DNA from: a virus
IMG/VR virus record: IMGVR_UViG_3300023178_000171
Coordinates: 1 to 32,088 of that record
Reading direction: 5' to 3' (one strand)
DNA length: 32,088 nt
Each line of letters starts with the position of its first letter. Position 1 is the first letter of the stretch. This document shows positions 21,473-28,865 of the stretch, one piece after another. A model generated the notes under the pieces. That model worked only from the letters and a program-made list of their open reading frames with translations, was not told where the DNA came from and ran no database searches. Position numbers and translations under genes: made by a program.

Positions 21473-21856
21473 TTAGTCACCTTTTTTAACAAAGTTACCT
21501 TCGTCGTCTTCTACCCACTCTTCGTCCATTTCATCAAGCATTGCTTGTTCTTCACTAGTGACCTCATCTGGTTGGTTGTTTTTAACCGGGGCTGCGGAAG
21601 CTGCTGGCTTTGGTGCTGCTGACTTTTGTCTAAAGGTTCCTTGCTCGTCTCTGACTGCGTTTGGATTTTTTTCATAATATTCCTTTATGATGTCTTCTCT
21701 CTTACGAACAATTTTGCCGCCTGGTCCTAATTCATCGCCTCGGGCATTTACACGGGCGTTACCAACGGCTGGTGTAAGTTCATTCTTCTTTCGAAGAAGA
21801 TCCATATCGATGGCTCTACCTCTCATCGATCTGTGTTGTTTTTGTATATTAGCCAT
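21473..21856 (-). CDS. Conserved phage protein with disordered acidic tail, 127 aa
   Basis: The N-terminal half (KQHRSMRGRAIDMDLLRKKN, VNARGDELGPGGKIVRKRED) is basic and highly conserved in my memory of T4-like marine phages. The second half is Ala/Pro-rich, then acidic, and ends DEEWVEDDEGNFVKKGD. It may be a structural or head-associated protein, but no function is known. A GATAAGTA box (one mismatch to GATAAATA) lies 21 bases upstream and AGGAG precedes the ATG, so it could be expressed as a late gene. Confidence 0.65.
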   Translation of the reverse strand: MANIQKQHRSMRGRAIDMDLLRKKNELTPAVGNARVNARGDELGPGGKIVRKREDIIKEYYEKNPNAVRDEQGTFRQKSAAPKPAASAAPVKNNQPDEVTSEEQAMLDEMDEEWVEDDEGNFVKKGD

Positions 21857-21877
21857 ATAAGTCTCCTATTGTTAAAC

Positions 21878-21885
21878 TACTTATC
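21878..21885 (-). promoter_or_regulatory. Possible late promoter box GATAAGTA
   Basis: GATAAGTA differs from GATAAATA at one base and lies 21 bases upstream of the ATG at 21856, within the typical window. It may give late expression of the 127-residue protein and the co-chaperonin. Confidence 0.45.
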
Positions 21886-22402
21886 TCAGGAACTCTCTCC
21901 AATCCAGGCCATACTGGATTGAATTAATACGATGCACACCTATTAAGTATAGCACATAACTTGCTACACTACTACCTCTACCTACACCCCATACAATATT
22001 ATTCTCACGCATAAAGTCTACAAGATAGATCATATACTGTAGTAGAGGCATCATATTGCGCCCTGCAAACTCTGCTAATTCTTCAGCACATCTTGCTGTT
22101 TCTTCTTGTGTTTCACACTTTGTTAGAATATAGTTATGTACGTTAAGTTCTTTATACTCTTTCGGCATAAACCATTCACCCTGACATACACCGTCAAAAG
22201 TCTTTTGATCTACATCTAATGGAATATACTTTTGCAGTTTAGGAAGACCTTGTTCTTCCATAGCACTATTAAACTTATCTATTTCGTCTGTAGGGTTACA
22301 TAGTACCACATGAACTTTATCCGCATGACCTGAATAGATCATATCGATTAAATCGCGGTTAGAGAATCTTGGTATTCCTAGTGAATCTGTTTTCATAAGC
22401 AT
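21881..22402 (-). CDS. Stand-alone DnaE (PolIII alpha)-like fragment, no catalytic palm
   Basis: 173 residues. The C-terminal ~45 (VWGVGRGSSVASYVLYLIGV, then SIQYGLDWREFLR) match the GRGS region of bacterial DNA polymerase III alpha, where a GRGSxxxSxVxYxLGI segment precedes the FERFLNPER(x)PDFD loop. The protein stops at FLR, just before the first catalytic Asp motif. The preceding ~100 residues (KYIPLDVDQKTFDGVC, AEELAEFAGRN) fit the helical region before GRGS. It is too short to polymerise and may have been repurposed to bind DNA, clamp or host replisome. A TTGACA-17-TAAAAT promoter places the transcription start at about the ATG, so the mRNA may be leaderless. Confidence 0.75.
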   Translation of the reverse strand: MLMKTDSLGIPRFSNRDLIDMIYSGHADKVHVVLCNPTDEIDKFNSAMEEQGLPKLQKYIPLDVDQKTFDGVCQGEWFMPKEYKELNVHNYILTKCETQEETARCAEELAEFAGRNMMPLLQYMIYLVDFMRENNIVWGVGRGSSVASYVLYLIGVHRINSIQYGLDWREFLR

Positions 22403-22408
22403 TAATGT

Positions 22409-22437
22409 ATTTTACGATACATTTATCAGATTGTCAA
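22409..22437 (-). promoter_or_regulatory. Sigma-70-like promoter TTGACA-17-TAAAAT
   Basis: -35 TTGACA at 22437-22432 and -10 TAAAAT at 22414-22409, with a 17-base spacer, embedded in the last codons of the 79-residue gene (the -10 overlaps its stop). The predicted start falls at about 22402, the first base of the DnaE-like ATG, with no Shine-Dalgarno between. Confidence 0.8.
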
Positions 22438-22651
22438 GACCTTTATTGCCATTTTCTTGGTCTTGCTGTTGATTTAATTTTTGTTTTGCTCTGCGGGATT
22501 GTAATTCTAACTTATACTCTTCAATCAGCATTGTAATCTGCATTTGTACACCTGCATTTGCTGTTTGCCAATATCTTTTTTGCAGTTGGAAATATCTTTC
22601 CTCTAGTTCATTGTCAGAGTATGTTGATAAATCGCCTGTACCTGGGTGCAT
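22412..22651 (-). CDS. Small helical conserved phage protein, 79 aa
   Basis: Begins MHPGTGDLSTYSDNELEERY and continues as one or two amphipathic helices (LQKRYWQTANAGVQMQITML, EEYKLELQSRRAKQK) with a Gln/Asn-rich tail. It resembles small tail-region hypotheticals of marine T4-like phages. Start ATG follows the stop of the fibre gene by one base (TAACATG). Its last codons contain the -35 and -10 of the DnaE-like gene's promoter. No function is known. Confidence 0.65.
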   Translation of the reverse strand: MHPGTGDLSTYSDNELEERYFQLQKRYWQTANAGVQMQITMLIEEYKLELQSRRAKQKLNQQQDQENGNKGLDNLINVS

Positions 22652-22652
22652 G

Positions 22653-23255
22653 TTATGCTTCCGAGAATTCGCCTACTTTTCTACCAAACACTGTAGCACC
22701 ACCGTTTGATGTCCAAAACTCTAAAATAACAATATTATCGTTATTTAGAGTAACAGTACTAGTCATCGAATCATCAACGTAAAGTACGCCGCCGCCGAAG
22801 ATAGTAAATTCAACATCGGTCGAATTTGTATTGCCGTCTGCTCTTGCAATTTCTAATGTAATTTTTGCAAGTCTATCTTCGTTATTACCTCCAGCACTTG
22901 AAGGTAAAGGCCATTCAGAAAGAACAACTGTTTTATCCCCGCCGAAGCGTAAAATTTGATAGTGACCGTTTGTAAAGTTGACTTGAGGAGTTTCTGGACC
23001 GTCTGTAAATGTTGTAGACTGTAAAACTTTTTGTGTCGAACTATCTAAGTTTGCGTCAATAACTGCTGTACCAGCAAAATTATTCGCTTCATTTAACTTA
23101 ACTGTGTTAGTTTGTAATGCTTCTATTTCTGTTTTAGCATTGCTAAAATTTGATTCAATAATAGAAAAATTATCTCTAAAGCCACGTGTATCGTTGTCTA
23201 CACCTGCTTGTGGATAGTTTACATCTATTTCATTTACTCTAATGTTACTGGCCAT
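22653..23255 (-). CDS. Fibre/structural protein, 200 aa
   Basis: Starts MASNIRVNEIDVNYPQAGVD followed by RGFRDNFSIIESNFSNAKTE. This FRDNF(S/A)xI motif is one I know from virion structural proteins of T4-like cyanophages. A coiled-coil stretch (about 33-60) precedes a beta-rich C-terminal domain. GATAAATA lies 16 bases upstream and GAGGA sits in the leader, so expression is late. It follows the YHYH protein and is likely a tail-fibre or baseplate accessory. Confidence 0.72.
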   Translation of the reverse strand: MASNIRVNEIDVNYPQAGVDNDTRGFRDNFSIIESNFSNAKTEIEALQTNTVKLNEANNFAGTAVIDANLDSSTQKVLQSTTFTDGPETPQVNFTNGHYQILRFGGDKTVVLSEWPLPSSAGGNNEDRLAKITLEIARADGNTNSTDVEFTIFGGGVLYVDDSMTSTVTLNNDNIVILEFWTSNGGATVFGRKVGEFSEA

Positions 23256-23271
23256 ATTTTTTTCCTCAAAG

Positions 23272-23279
23272 TATTTATC
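23272..23279 (-). promoter_or_regulatory. Late promoter box GATAAATA
   Basis: Exact GATAAATA, 16 bases before the ATG at 23255, with GAGGA in between. The leader would be very short, but still includes the ribosome site. Confidence 0.65.
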
Positions 23280-23284
23280 TTGTT

Positions 23285-26200
23285 TTAAACGTTATATTGA
23301 TAATTTGGAAATAGAATGTATTGTTCATTCACATTATCAAGCGTTCTATCAATTATATATCTATCTATTGTAAAGTCGATATTTTTTACATCAAAATTTC
23401 CTTGATTGATTTCATTTTTAATGTTTAATAAAATATCTGCACTTCTTCCTGGTTTACAATAGCAGACTGGAACTGCTGTTGTGTAATCCAATTCTCTTAG
23501 TTCGGTATCTGCTTGCGGTGTACGCATCCATAGTGGAAGATACAATCTATCATTACCGCCTGTTATTTCAATCCTATCTCTCATATGATCAATATTTGAA
23601 TTATAACGTATATTGTCAGATGTTTGTGCTACATTAACACTAGTATTATCTGCTTTAATTGTTGTATGTGTAGGTCTTATACGCATTGGTTCGCTATCTG
23701 CTTTAAGAAGTGTAACGGTAATTTCTTGATCGCCACGAATAGTAATAGTAAAGTCTTCGTTATCTGCGTCTATAGCAATATTACTTCCTTCTCTAGGATC
23801 TATTATAATTTCTTCTTGGCTAGGAACAATAAATCTTACTGTTTGTCTACCATAGATAGGAACTTCCGAAATACCACTTGCTGTATTTGTATTGTCATCT
23901 GCAATAGAGTATTCTATACTGTCAACTGTTAGTCTGTTTTTATTGGTGATTGTAAACGACTTTTTCGTTGTTCCTTGTTTTGGTTTTTGCGGATCTATTA
24001 CTTCTATATAAACAACTTCGTATATAGTTTCTGTGGTGCCAGGTTCTCTAGCAATCGCAGTTTTAAACTCACCTAATCTAAGTCTACGTCTTTTGTGATG
24101 CTGGGCTGTTGCAGCAACAAAAACATCTACATTTTTAGATTCTATACCAGCATATGCTAACATCTGAATTTGTTTTTGGATACCAAATTCTGGATCATCT
24201 GGTCTATAAATATATTCTGGAACAAATACATCTGGATTACTAACGAATGTTTGATAACTATTTCTGTTTCTTTGTTCTAAAAGAGGACGCATATACAAGT
24301 TACTATAGCGCAAATTGTCTTCATCACTTACCTTTAAAACAAATTCTCTAGTAATTGCACTTAACCCAAATCTATCTCTTGCTTCTACAGTAAATTTGTA
24401 CTCTCTATCAAATGTTGTTCGTTCGCCGCTTATACCGTCAAAGGTAGTTGCGTTTGCATCAAAGGTTGTTAATCCAGGACCATTTACATCTTGATACTGT
24501 CTAGGGCGTCCTATTAATTCTCCTGATCGATTTAATCTTATACCAAACGGTAAACGTCCGCTTTCTAGTGTGTAAATCAAACTAGTATCGGGTACAGTGG
24601 TAGTTGCTTGTACTCTTAGTGTACTTAAAAAGTTTGCCGGCAGTGTTCCTAGATCACTGTCGGTAATCCATCTAATTGTAGTATCAATTTCACCTATAAT
24701 TTGTATTTCAAAGGTTTTACTTTTAGAAGGAAAATCTACTAATTCGTCTGTTTCTGCAACAGCGACATCCTTGCTAAAGAAATCTCCTCTGAATAGTGCT
24801 ATACCTATGTTACGTCCGTCTGTTATATTTCTTTGTAGAGGATTTTGTAGATTTAATTTATTTTCATTATCTCTTGTAATAGTTAATAGGGTTGAGCCGT
24901 TTTCTGTTCCGTAAAAGAATTCTGCAACTTTAGAAATCAAACGTGTAAATGCTGTACTAGGCATTCTAACAGCAAATGCACCAGTATTTTTTTGTTCTAT
25001 TGTAATTTCACCCTGTACATATTTTCTGCTTAAGGATTGTATAAGCATATTGTTATTTGTTTCTTGATCTAACAACAGCTGGCTTGCAGCAACATATTGC
25101 CATCTTAGCGCATCAAACTCAAGAATAAATTCGCCGTTATCGTCGGTTATCGGAGCACCTAGTTCGTCAGTTACTGATTTAGCAGTAAAGGAATCACCGA
25201 GAACTACTACTTTCATAATCCCGTTACCACCTGATAAAGGTAGTTTGTCTATATTAGTATTTGGATTTAAAGCACCAGATTTTGTTGTGTGTATCATTAG
25301 TGTATTAACGTCAAATATTCGCAAGAAGTAAATTGTATTTGCATCTGCTCCTATTGGTAACTGACCTGTACTTTCTAGTTGCACTGGTGCTCCGTTGAGC
25401 GAGTCTGCATCAAGTCCGTGTAACGGAGATATAATATTACCTGCAATATATTGTTGTACTGTAGCATCTATAGAACTTTTGTCGCCGAAAGCTACTTGAT
25501 ATATTCCAGCCTGATATGTTTCATCACCGGCATAACTTGCATAGTCTCCTAGATTGTATTCTGTTCCAACAGTCATCTCTAAACTAGAATTGCTTGCATA
25601 TACTGCTCCAAAGTTTCTGTCTCTTACTGAATACTCTAGATAAGGTACTATGCTATCAATTGTATAAAATTCGTTTTGAGAAAATCTTATCTGACGACCA
25701 AGAATTTTATCTTGCTGTTCGCCTGTAAGTTCGCGAACAAATAGATGATTTTGTTGGGCTACTCCTGGCTTTGTTAAACTTAAAGAAATATAAGGATCTA
25801 AAGAATTATCTAGAGTGATAGTATCATATTCAGGATTGGTGTCATCAACTGCTGTTACTTTATATTCTTTATCATAAAGTTTAATAGATCTCGTTACAAG
25901 TTCTTTTAAATCGTCTACACCGTCTATATCACCAGTAAGATCTAGCTTACCTATTTTAAAGGTAGTTGCTCCTAACAGTGTGTCTTCGTAGAACGTGCCA
26001 AATATAGTTGCAGTTCCCGTATCACCTTCAAATCTAGTTGCTGTAACACTAAATTTATAGTTCTCTGTGATTGCTGGCTGATAAGGAACACGGCCTGTTA
26101 CTTCGCCCGATTTGGTATCAAGTGACATGCCCGGAGGCAATTGACTAGGAGTACCGTCATCATTAAAATCGTCTAGAGTATAGTATACTTGACCGTATAA

Positions 26201-28084
26201 AAATTCGTTCTCGATCACATCTAAAAACAAAGTTACATAGTTATTTGCTCGTCTAAATCCTAAGTCTCTTGGAGTTAACCATACTGGGTTTCTAAGATAT
26301 GTGTTATCTGCTGTAAATATGCCTGTTCCTGATTGCATAATTGCGTTATCAGCACGTAGGTAATCATCGCCTACTAGGTATACATTAAATTCTCTTTTTA
26401 CAAAAGTATCACCGTCTGTAACTGTAACTATAAACGGATAGTAACGATTTAATTTTTTAGGTATAAGTGTAGGTATATTAAAATCATAGTTTTCTAAATC
26501 ATAAAAATAAGTACCGTATCCGTTAGCACTTTTTACATTATAATCAGCCATAATACTGTCATATAAATCTTGATCATATCCTGCATCTTTTTGACTTCTA
26601 GCAAGAGCAAACAAAGGTTCAACAATACCTTGTATTTTTCCGTCGTCAGTTAATGTTAATCCCGGAGGTAGTTCTCCGTCGCCTTCAGCAATAAAGTATG
26701 ATAGCGTATCGCCCGCGGGCAAGTCGTTGTCATCTGCAAGCAGTTGATAATCGATTAACTCGTTATCTAAAACAAAATAATGATTACTCGGTCCGGCATC
26801 TAATAATCCTGAAGGTGTTAACCAATAAGGTTCATCTGGTCCTGAAGTAATTATTTCAAAAGTTCTATCTTCAGTTCTAGCATTAAAGTAGGCACGTAAA
26901 ACAAATCTCGATACTGTGTCTCTTTCTACCTCAAAAGGAGTTCCTTTAATTGCGGTGCCTTCAATTCGTAATCCAGCAGGCAATGATCCTGCTATTAGCT
27001 CTATTCTTGGACTTATACCGTTTGCAACAGGTAATCTTATTTCAATAGTATTTCTTTCTATAATAGTACTTAAAATATTACCACTACCTAAGTTCCACAA
27101 ACTCTCTACATATCTTTGTTCGCCTAATCCTGCTGTTCTTGCTTGTTTAGTTTGATTACCAAAAAAATAAGGATATGCAGGTTCTTCAAGTGTTAAATCT
27201 GTAAATGTTATAAAATATGCATATGTTCCGTTCGGAAACTCTGGAGTTTTACAATATCTTCCGTTGTATTGATCAAGTGTCCCTATATTTTCAATGTACT
27301 CATAGTCTTGTATATAAGTTCCTAGTTCTAAGGTATAAAGATCATCACCTATATCTATTTGATCTGTTTCTTTGTATCCTTCTGGTCTATGTCTATCGTT
27401 TGTTTTTAACCTATAACTAGATGACATTACAGATGCTCTGCTGTTAGTATCGTCAGGGTCTTTATATCCGTACGGACCGTATATAGGATATCCATCAAAG
27501 CAAAATCCTATTATCTTACTGTGTCCGTCTGCATGTCGCATGTGATCTTTACCGAACGAAGTATCTCCATAATATTTGTTAGTAGAATATACTTTTGCAT
27601 CTTGGAAAACACTTTTTAGAAACTCGCCGCTGTAATAGCCGTAAGACCCAAATGCATCTGGAGATCCTGTTGCTGCATCTAATTTAAATACAGATTTCAA
27701 ACGAAAGACATCAAAATTTAATCCAGGATGAGGTTCTGAGCTACTTGTAGGTAGTTGCTGAATAGGAAAAGAAGGGCTATTTAAGAACACTCCGTTTGCA
27801 GCTATTCCGATAGGACCTGTACGTCTATCAGTAGCATTTTCACTATTACGTGTTCCTCTATAAGTAAATGTTAAATCTCTACTTTGTTTTGTAATATTAT
27901 TATTTTCAAGGAAGTTTCGGCGTTCGTTTGCCCCATCATTAATTAAAGGGGTTCCAGCCGCCGCTGGAAACGGGTCACCATCTGTGACTAATCTAATTGT
28001 TTCGCCTTCTAACCCTATTTCTGTAATACTAGGATATTGTCCTGTGTTATCTGAAATAGCAATATCGTCAGGTTTAAATGCCAT
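23285..28084 (-). CDS. Giant YHYH-domain tail/fibre protein with Ig-like repeats
   Basis: 1599 residues. The N-terminal ~290 contain a YHYH domain (HADGHSKIIGFCFDGYPIYG, GRYCKTPEFPNGTYAYF). Four putative-Ig (He_PIG) units follow, marked by SLPAGLRIEGTAIKG, ELPPGLTLTDDGKIQG, QLPPGMSLDTKSGEVTG and RLPFGIRLNRSGELIG. The rest is beta-rich and the C-terminal ~120 residues are a separate region. The layout is that of a virion surface or fibre protein, not an enzyme; YHYH domains are common in large phage structural proteins. GATAAATA is 21 bases upstream. No transmembrane segment is visible. Confidence 0.85.
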   Translation of the reverse strand: MAFKPDDIAISDNTGQYPSITEIGLEGETIRLVTDGDPFPAAAGTPLINDGANERRNFLENNNITKQSRDLTFTYRGTRNSENATDRRTGPIGIAANGVFLNSPSFPIQQLPTSSSEPHPGLNFDVFRLKSVFKLDAATGSPDAFGSYGYYSGEFLKSVFQDAKVYSTNKYYGDTSFGKDHMRHADGHSKIIGFCFDGYPIYGPYGYKDPDDTNSRASVMSSSYRLKTNDRHRPEGYKETDQIDIGDDLYTLELGTYIQDYEYIENIGTLDQYNGRYCKTPEFPNGTYAYFITFTDLTLEEPAYPYFFGNQTKQARTAGLGEQRYVESLWNLGSGNILSTIIERNTIEIRLPVANGISPRIELIAGSLPAGLRIEGTAIKGTPFEVERDTVSRFVLRAYFNARTEDRTFEIITSGPDEPYWLTPSGLLDAGPSNHYFVLDNELIDYQLLADDNDLPAGDTLSYFIAEGDGELPPGLTLTDDGKIQGIVEPLFALARSQKDAGYDQDLYDSIMADYNVKSANGYGTYFYDLENYDFNIPTLIPKKLNRYYPFIVTVTDGDTFVKREFNVYLVGDDYLRADNAIMQSGTGIFTADNTYLRNPVWLTPRDLGFRRANNYVTLFLDVIENEFLYGQVYYTLDDFNDDGTPSQLPPGMSLDTKSGEVTGRVPYQPAITENYKFSVTATRFEGDTGTATIFGTFYEDTLLGATTFKIGKLDLTGDIDGVDDLKELVTRSIKLYDKEYKVTAVDDTNPEYDTITLDNSLDPYISLSLTKPGVAQQNHLFVRELTGEQQDKILGRQIRFSQNEFYTIDSIVPYLEYSVRDRNFGAVYASNSSLEMTVGTEYNLGDYASYAGDETYQAGIYQVAFGDKSSIDATVQQYIAGNIISPLHGLDADSLNGAPVQLESTGQLPIGADANTIYFLRIFDVNTLMIHTTKSGALNPNTNIDKLPLSGGNGIMKVVVLGDSFTAKSVTDELGAPITDDNGEFILEFDALRWQYVAASQLLLDQETNNNMLIQSLSRKYVQGEITIEQKNTGAFAVRMPSTAFTRLISKVAEFFYGTENGSTLLTITRDNENKLNLQNPLQRNITDGRNIGIALFRGDFFSKDVAVAETDELVDFPSKSKTFEIQIIGEIDTTIRWITDSDLGTLPANFLSTLRVQATTTVPDTSLIYTLESGRLPFGIRLNRSGELIGRPRQYQDVNGPGLTTFDANATTFDGISGERTTFDREYKFTVEARDRFGLSAITREFVLKVSDEDNLRYSNLYMRPLLEQRNRNSYQTFVSNPDVFVPEYIYRPDDPEFGIQKQIQMLAYAGIESKNVDVFVAATAQHHKRRRLRLGEFKTAIAREPGTTETIYEVVYIEVIDPQKPKQGTTKKSFTITNKNRLTVDSIEYSIADDNTNTASGISEVPIYGRQTVRFIVPSQEEIIIDPREGSNIAIDADNEDFTITIRGDQEITVTLLKADSEPMRIRPTHTTIKADNTSVNVAQTSDNIRYNSNIDHMRDRIEITGGNDRLYLPLWMRTPQADTELRELDYTTAVPVCYCKPGRSADILLNIKNEINQGNFDVKNIDFTIDRYIIDRTLDNVNEQYILFPNYQYNV

Positions 28085-28105
28085 ATAAAAACTCCCTATA
28101 TAGCA

Positions 28106-28113
28106 TATTTATC
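28106..28113 (-). promoter_or_regulatory. Late promoter box GATAAATA
   Basis: Exact GATAAATA 21 bases upstream of the ATG of the giant YHYH protein (28084), with GGGAG as ribosome site between. Confidence 0.7.
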
Positions 28114-28122
28114 GTTAAACTA

Positions 28123-28839
28123 TTAGAAGAAGCCGCCGTCAATGTTACGTAATTCAGGTGTTTGGAAAGTTCCGAGATCAACTTCTGTTTGTCCTATCAT
28201 CCATTCTAGAATGTTATCTACTGTGTCAGAAAATGAACCAAAATCAAATCCGGCTGTAAGTGTATCCTGGAATGCTTGTAGATCTCTTACATCTATGCCG
28301 TATACTAGTCCAGTTACTCCGCCTTCTAGTGCAGCATTCACTGTTGTTGCAGATACTGTGTTAACGTTAATAATATTGTTATTTAATGCATCTAGCGTAC
28401 CGCCTAATTGCGGAGTAGTATCTGTTACAATATCAGATTCTGTATTTGTAATTGTAAGTGTGTCATTTACTAAAGAAGTGCTAATACCTTCTCCGCCGAC
28501 AATATTTAAAGTGCTACCTTCTGCAAGTATAATGCTGCCACTTTCAGAACTAACTATTAGTTGTTGAAGGCCGCCAACTGCATCAAATGTAATAGTGTTC
28601 TCAGAAGAAGTAAGACTAATATTTGTTCCGCCTACTAACTTTTTAAATTGTAAGTCGTAATTGACTCTGTTAGAAAACACACCTTCACCTACATTACCTA
28701 GGTTACTAGCAGTTGTCTGTTCATCGTCTCGTAGGTCTAGTTCTTCAAAATTTTGATTAATTTTGATCATTGCTTCACGAAGGTCATCCCCTGTACCGTC
28801 GTTTGCAATATTTCCTACATTTATTAGTGATATAGCCAT
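28123..28839 (-). CDS. Fibre-type structural protein, 238 aa
   Basis: The start MAISLINVGNIANDGTGDDL, then REAMIKINQNFEELD is a signature I recognise in phage fibre proteins (GTGDxLRxAxxKINxNF), usually forming the virion-attachment end. A beta-rich middle with repeats of hydrophobic-Gly patterns (GGEGISTSLVNDTLTITN, TPQLGGTLDALNNNIIN) is typical of trimeric fibre shafts. GCTAAATA (one mismatch from GATAAATA) lies 18 bases upstream, and GGAGA precedes the ATG. Confidence 0.78.
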   Translation of the reverse strand: MAISLINVGNIANDGTGDDLREAMIKINQNFEELDLRDDEQTTASNLGNVGEGVFSNRVNYDLQFKKLVGGTNISLTSSENTITFDAVGGLQQLIVSSESGSIILAEGSTLNIVGGEGISTSLVNDTLTITNTESDIVTDTTPQLGGTLDALNNNIINVNTVSATTVNAALEGGVTGLVYGIDVRDLQAFQDTLTAGFDFGSFSDTVDNILEWMIGQTEVDLGTFQTPELRNIDGGFF

Positions 28840-28857
28840 TTACTTCTCCGTTGTATG

Positions 28858-28865
28858 TATTTAGC
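28858..28865 (-). promoter_or_regulatory. Possible late promoter box GCTAAATA
   Basis: GCTAAATA (one mismatch to GATAAATA) 18 bases before the ATG at 28839, overlapping the stop codon of the subtilase gene. The position fits the series but the match is imperfect. Confidence 0.45.

Noticed and set aside
23624-23932. Cys-rich 102-codon plus-strand frame
   Set aside because: It lies entirely antisense to the 1599-residue YHYH gene, has no ribosome site, and its composition is the mirror of that gene's codons.
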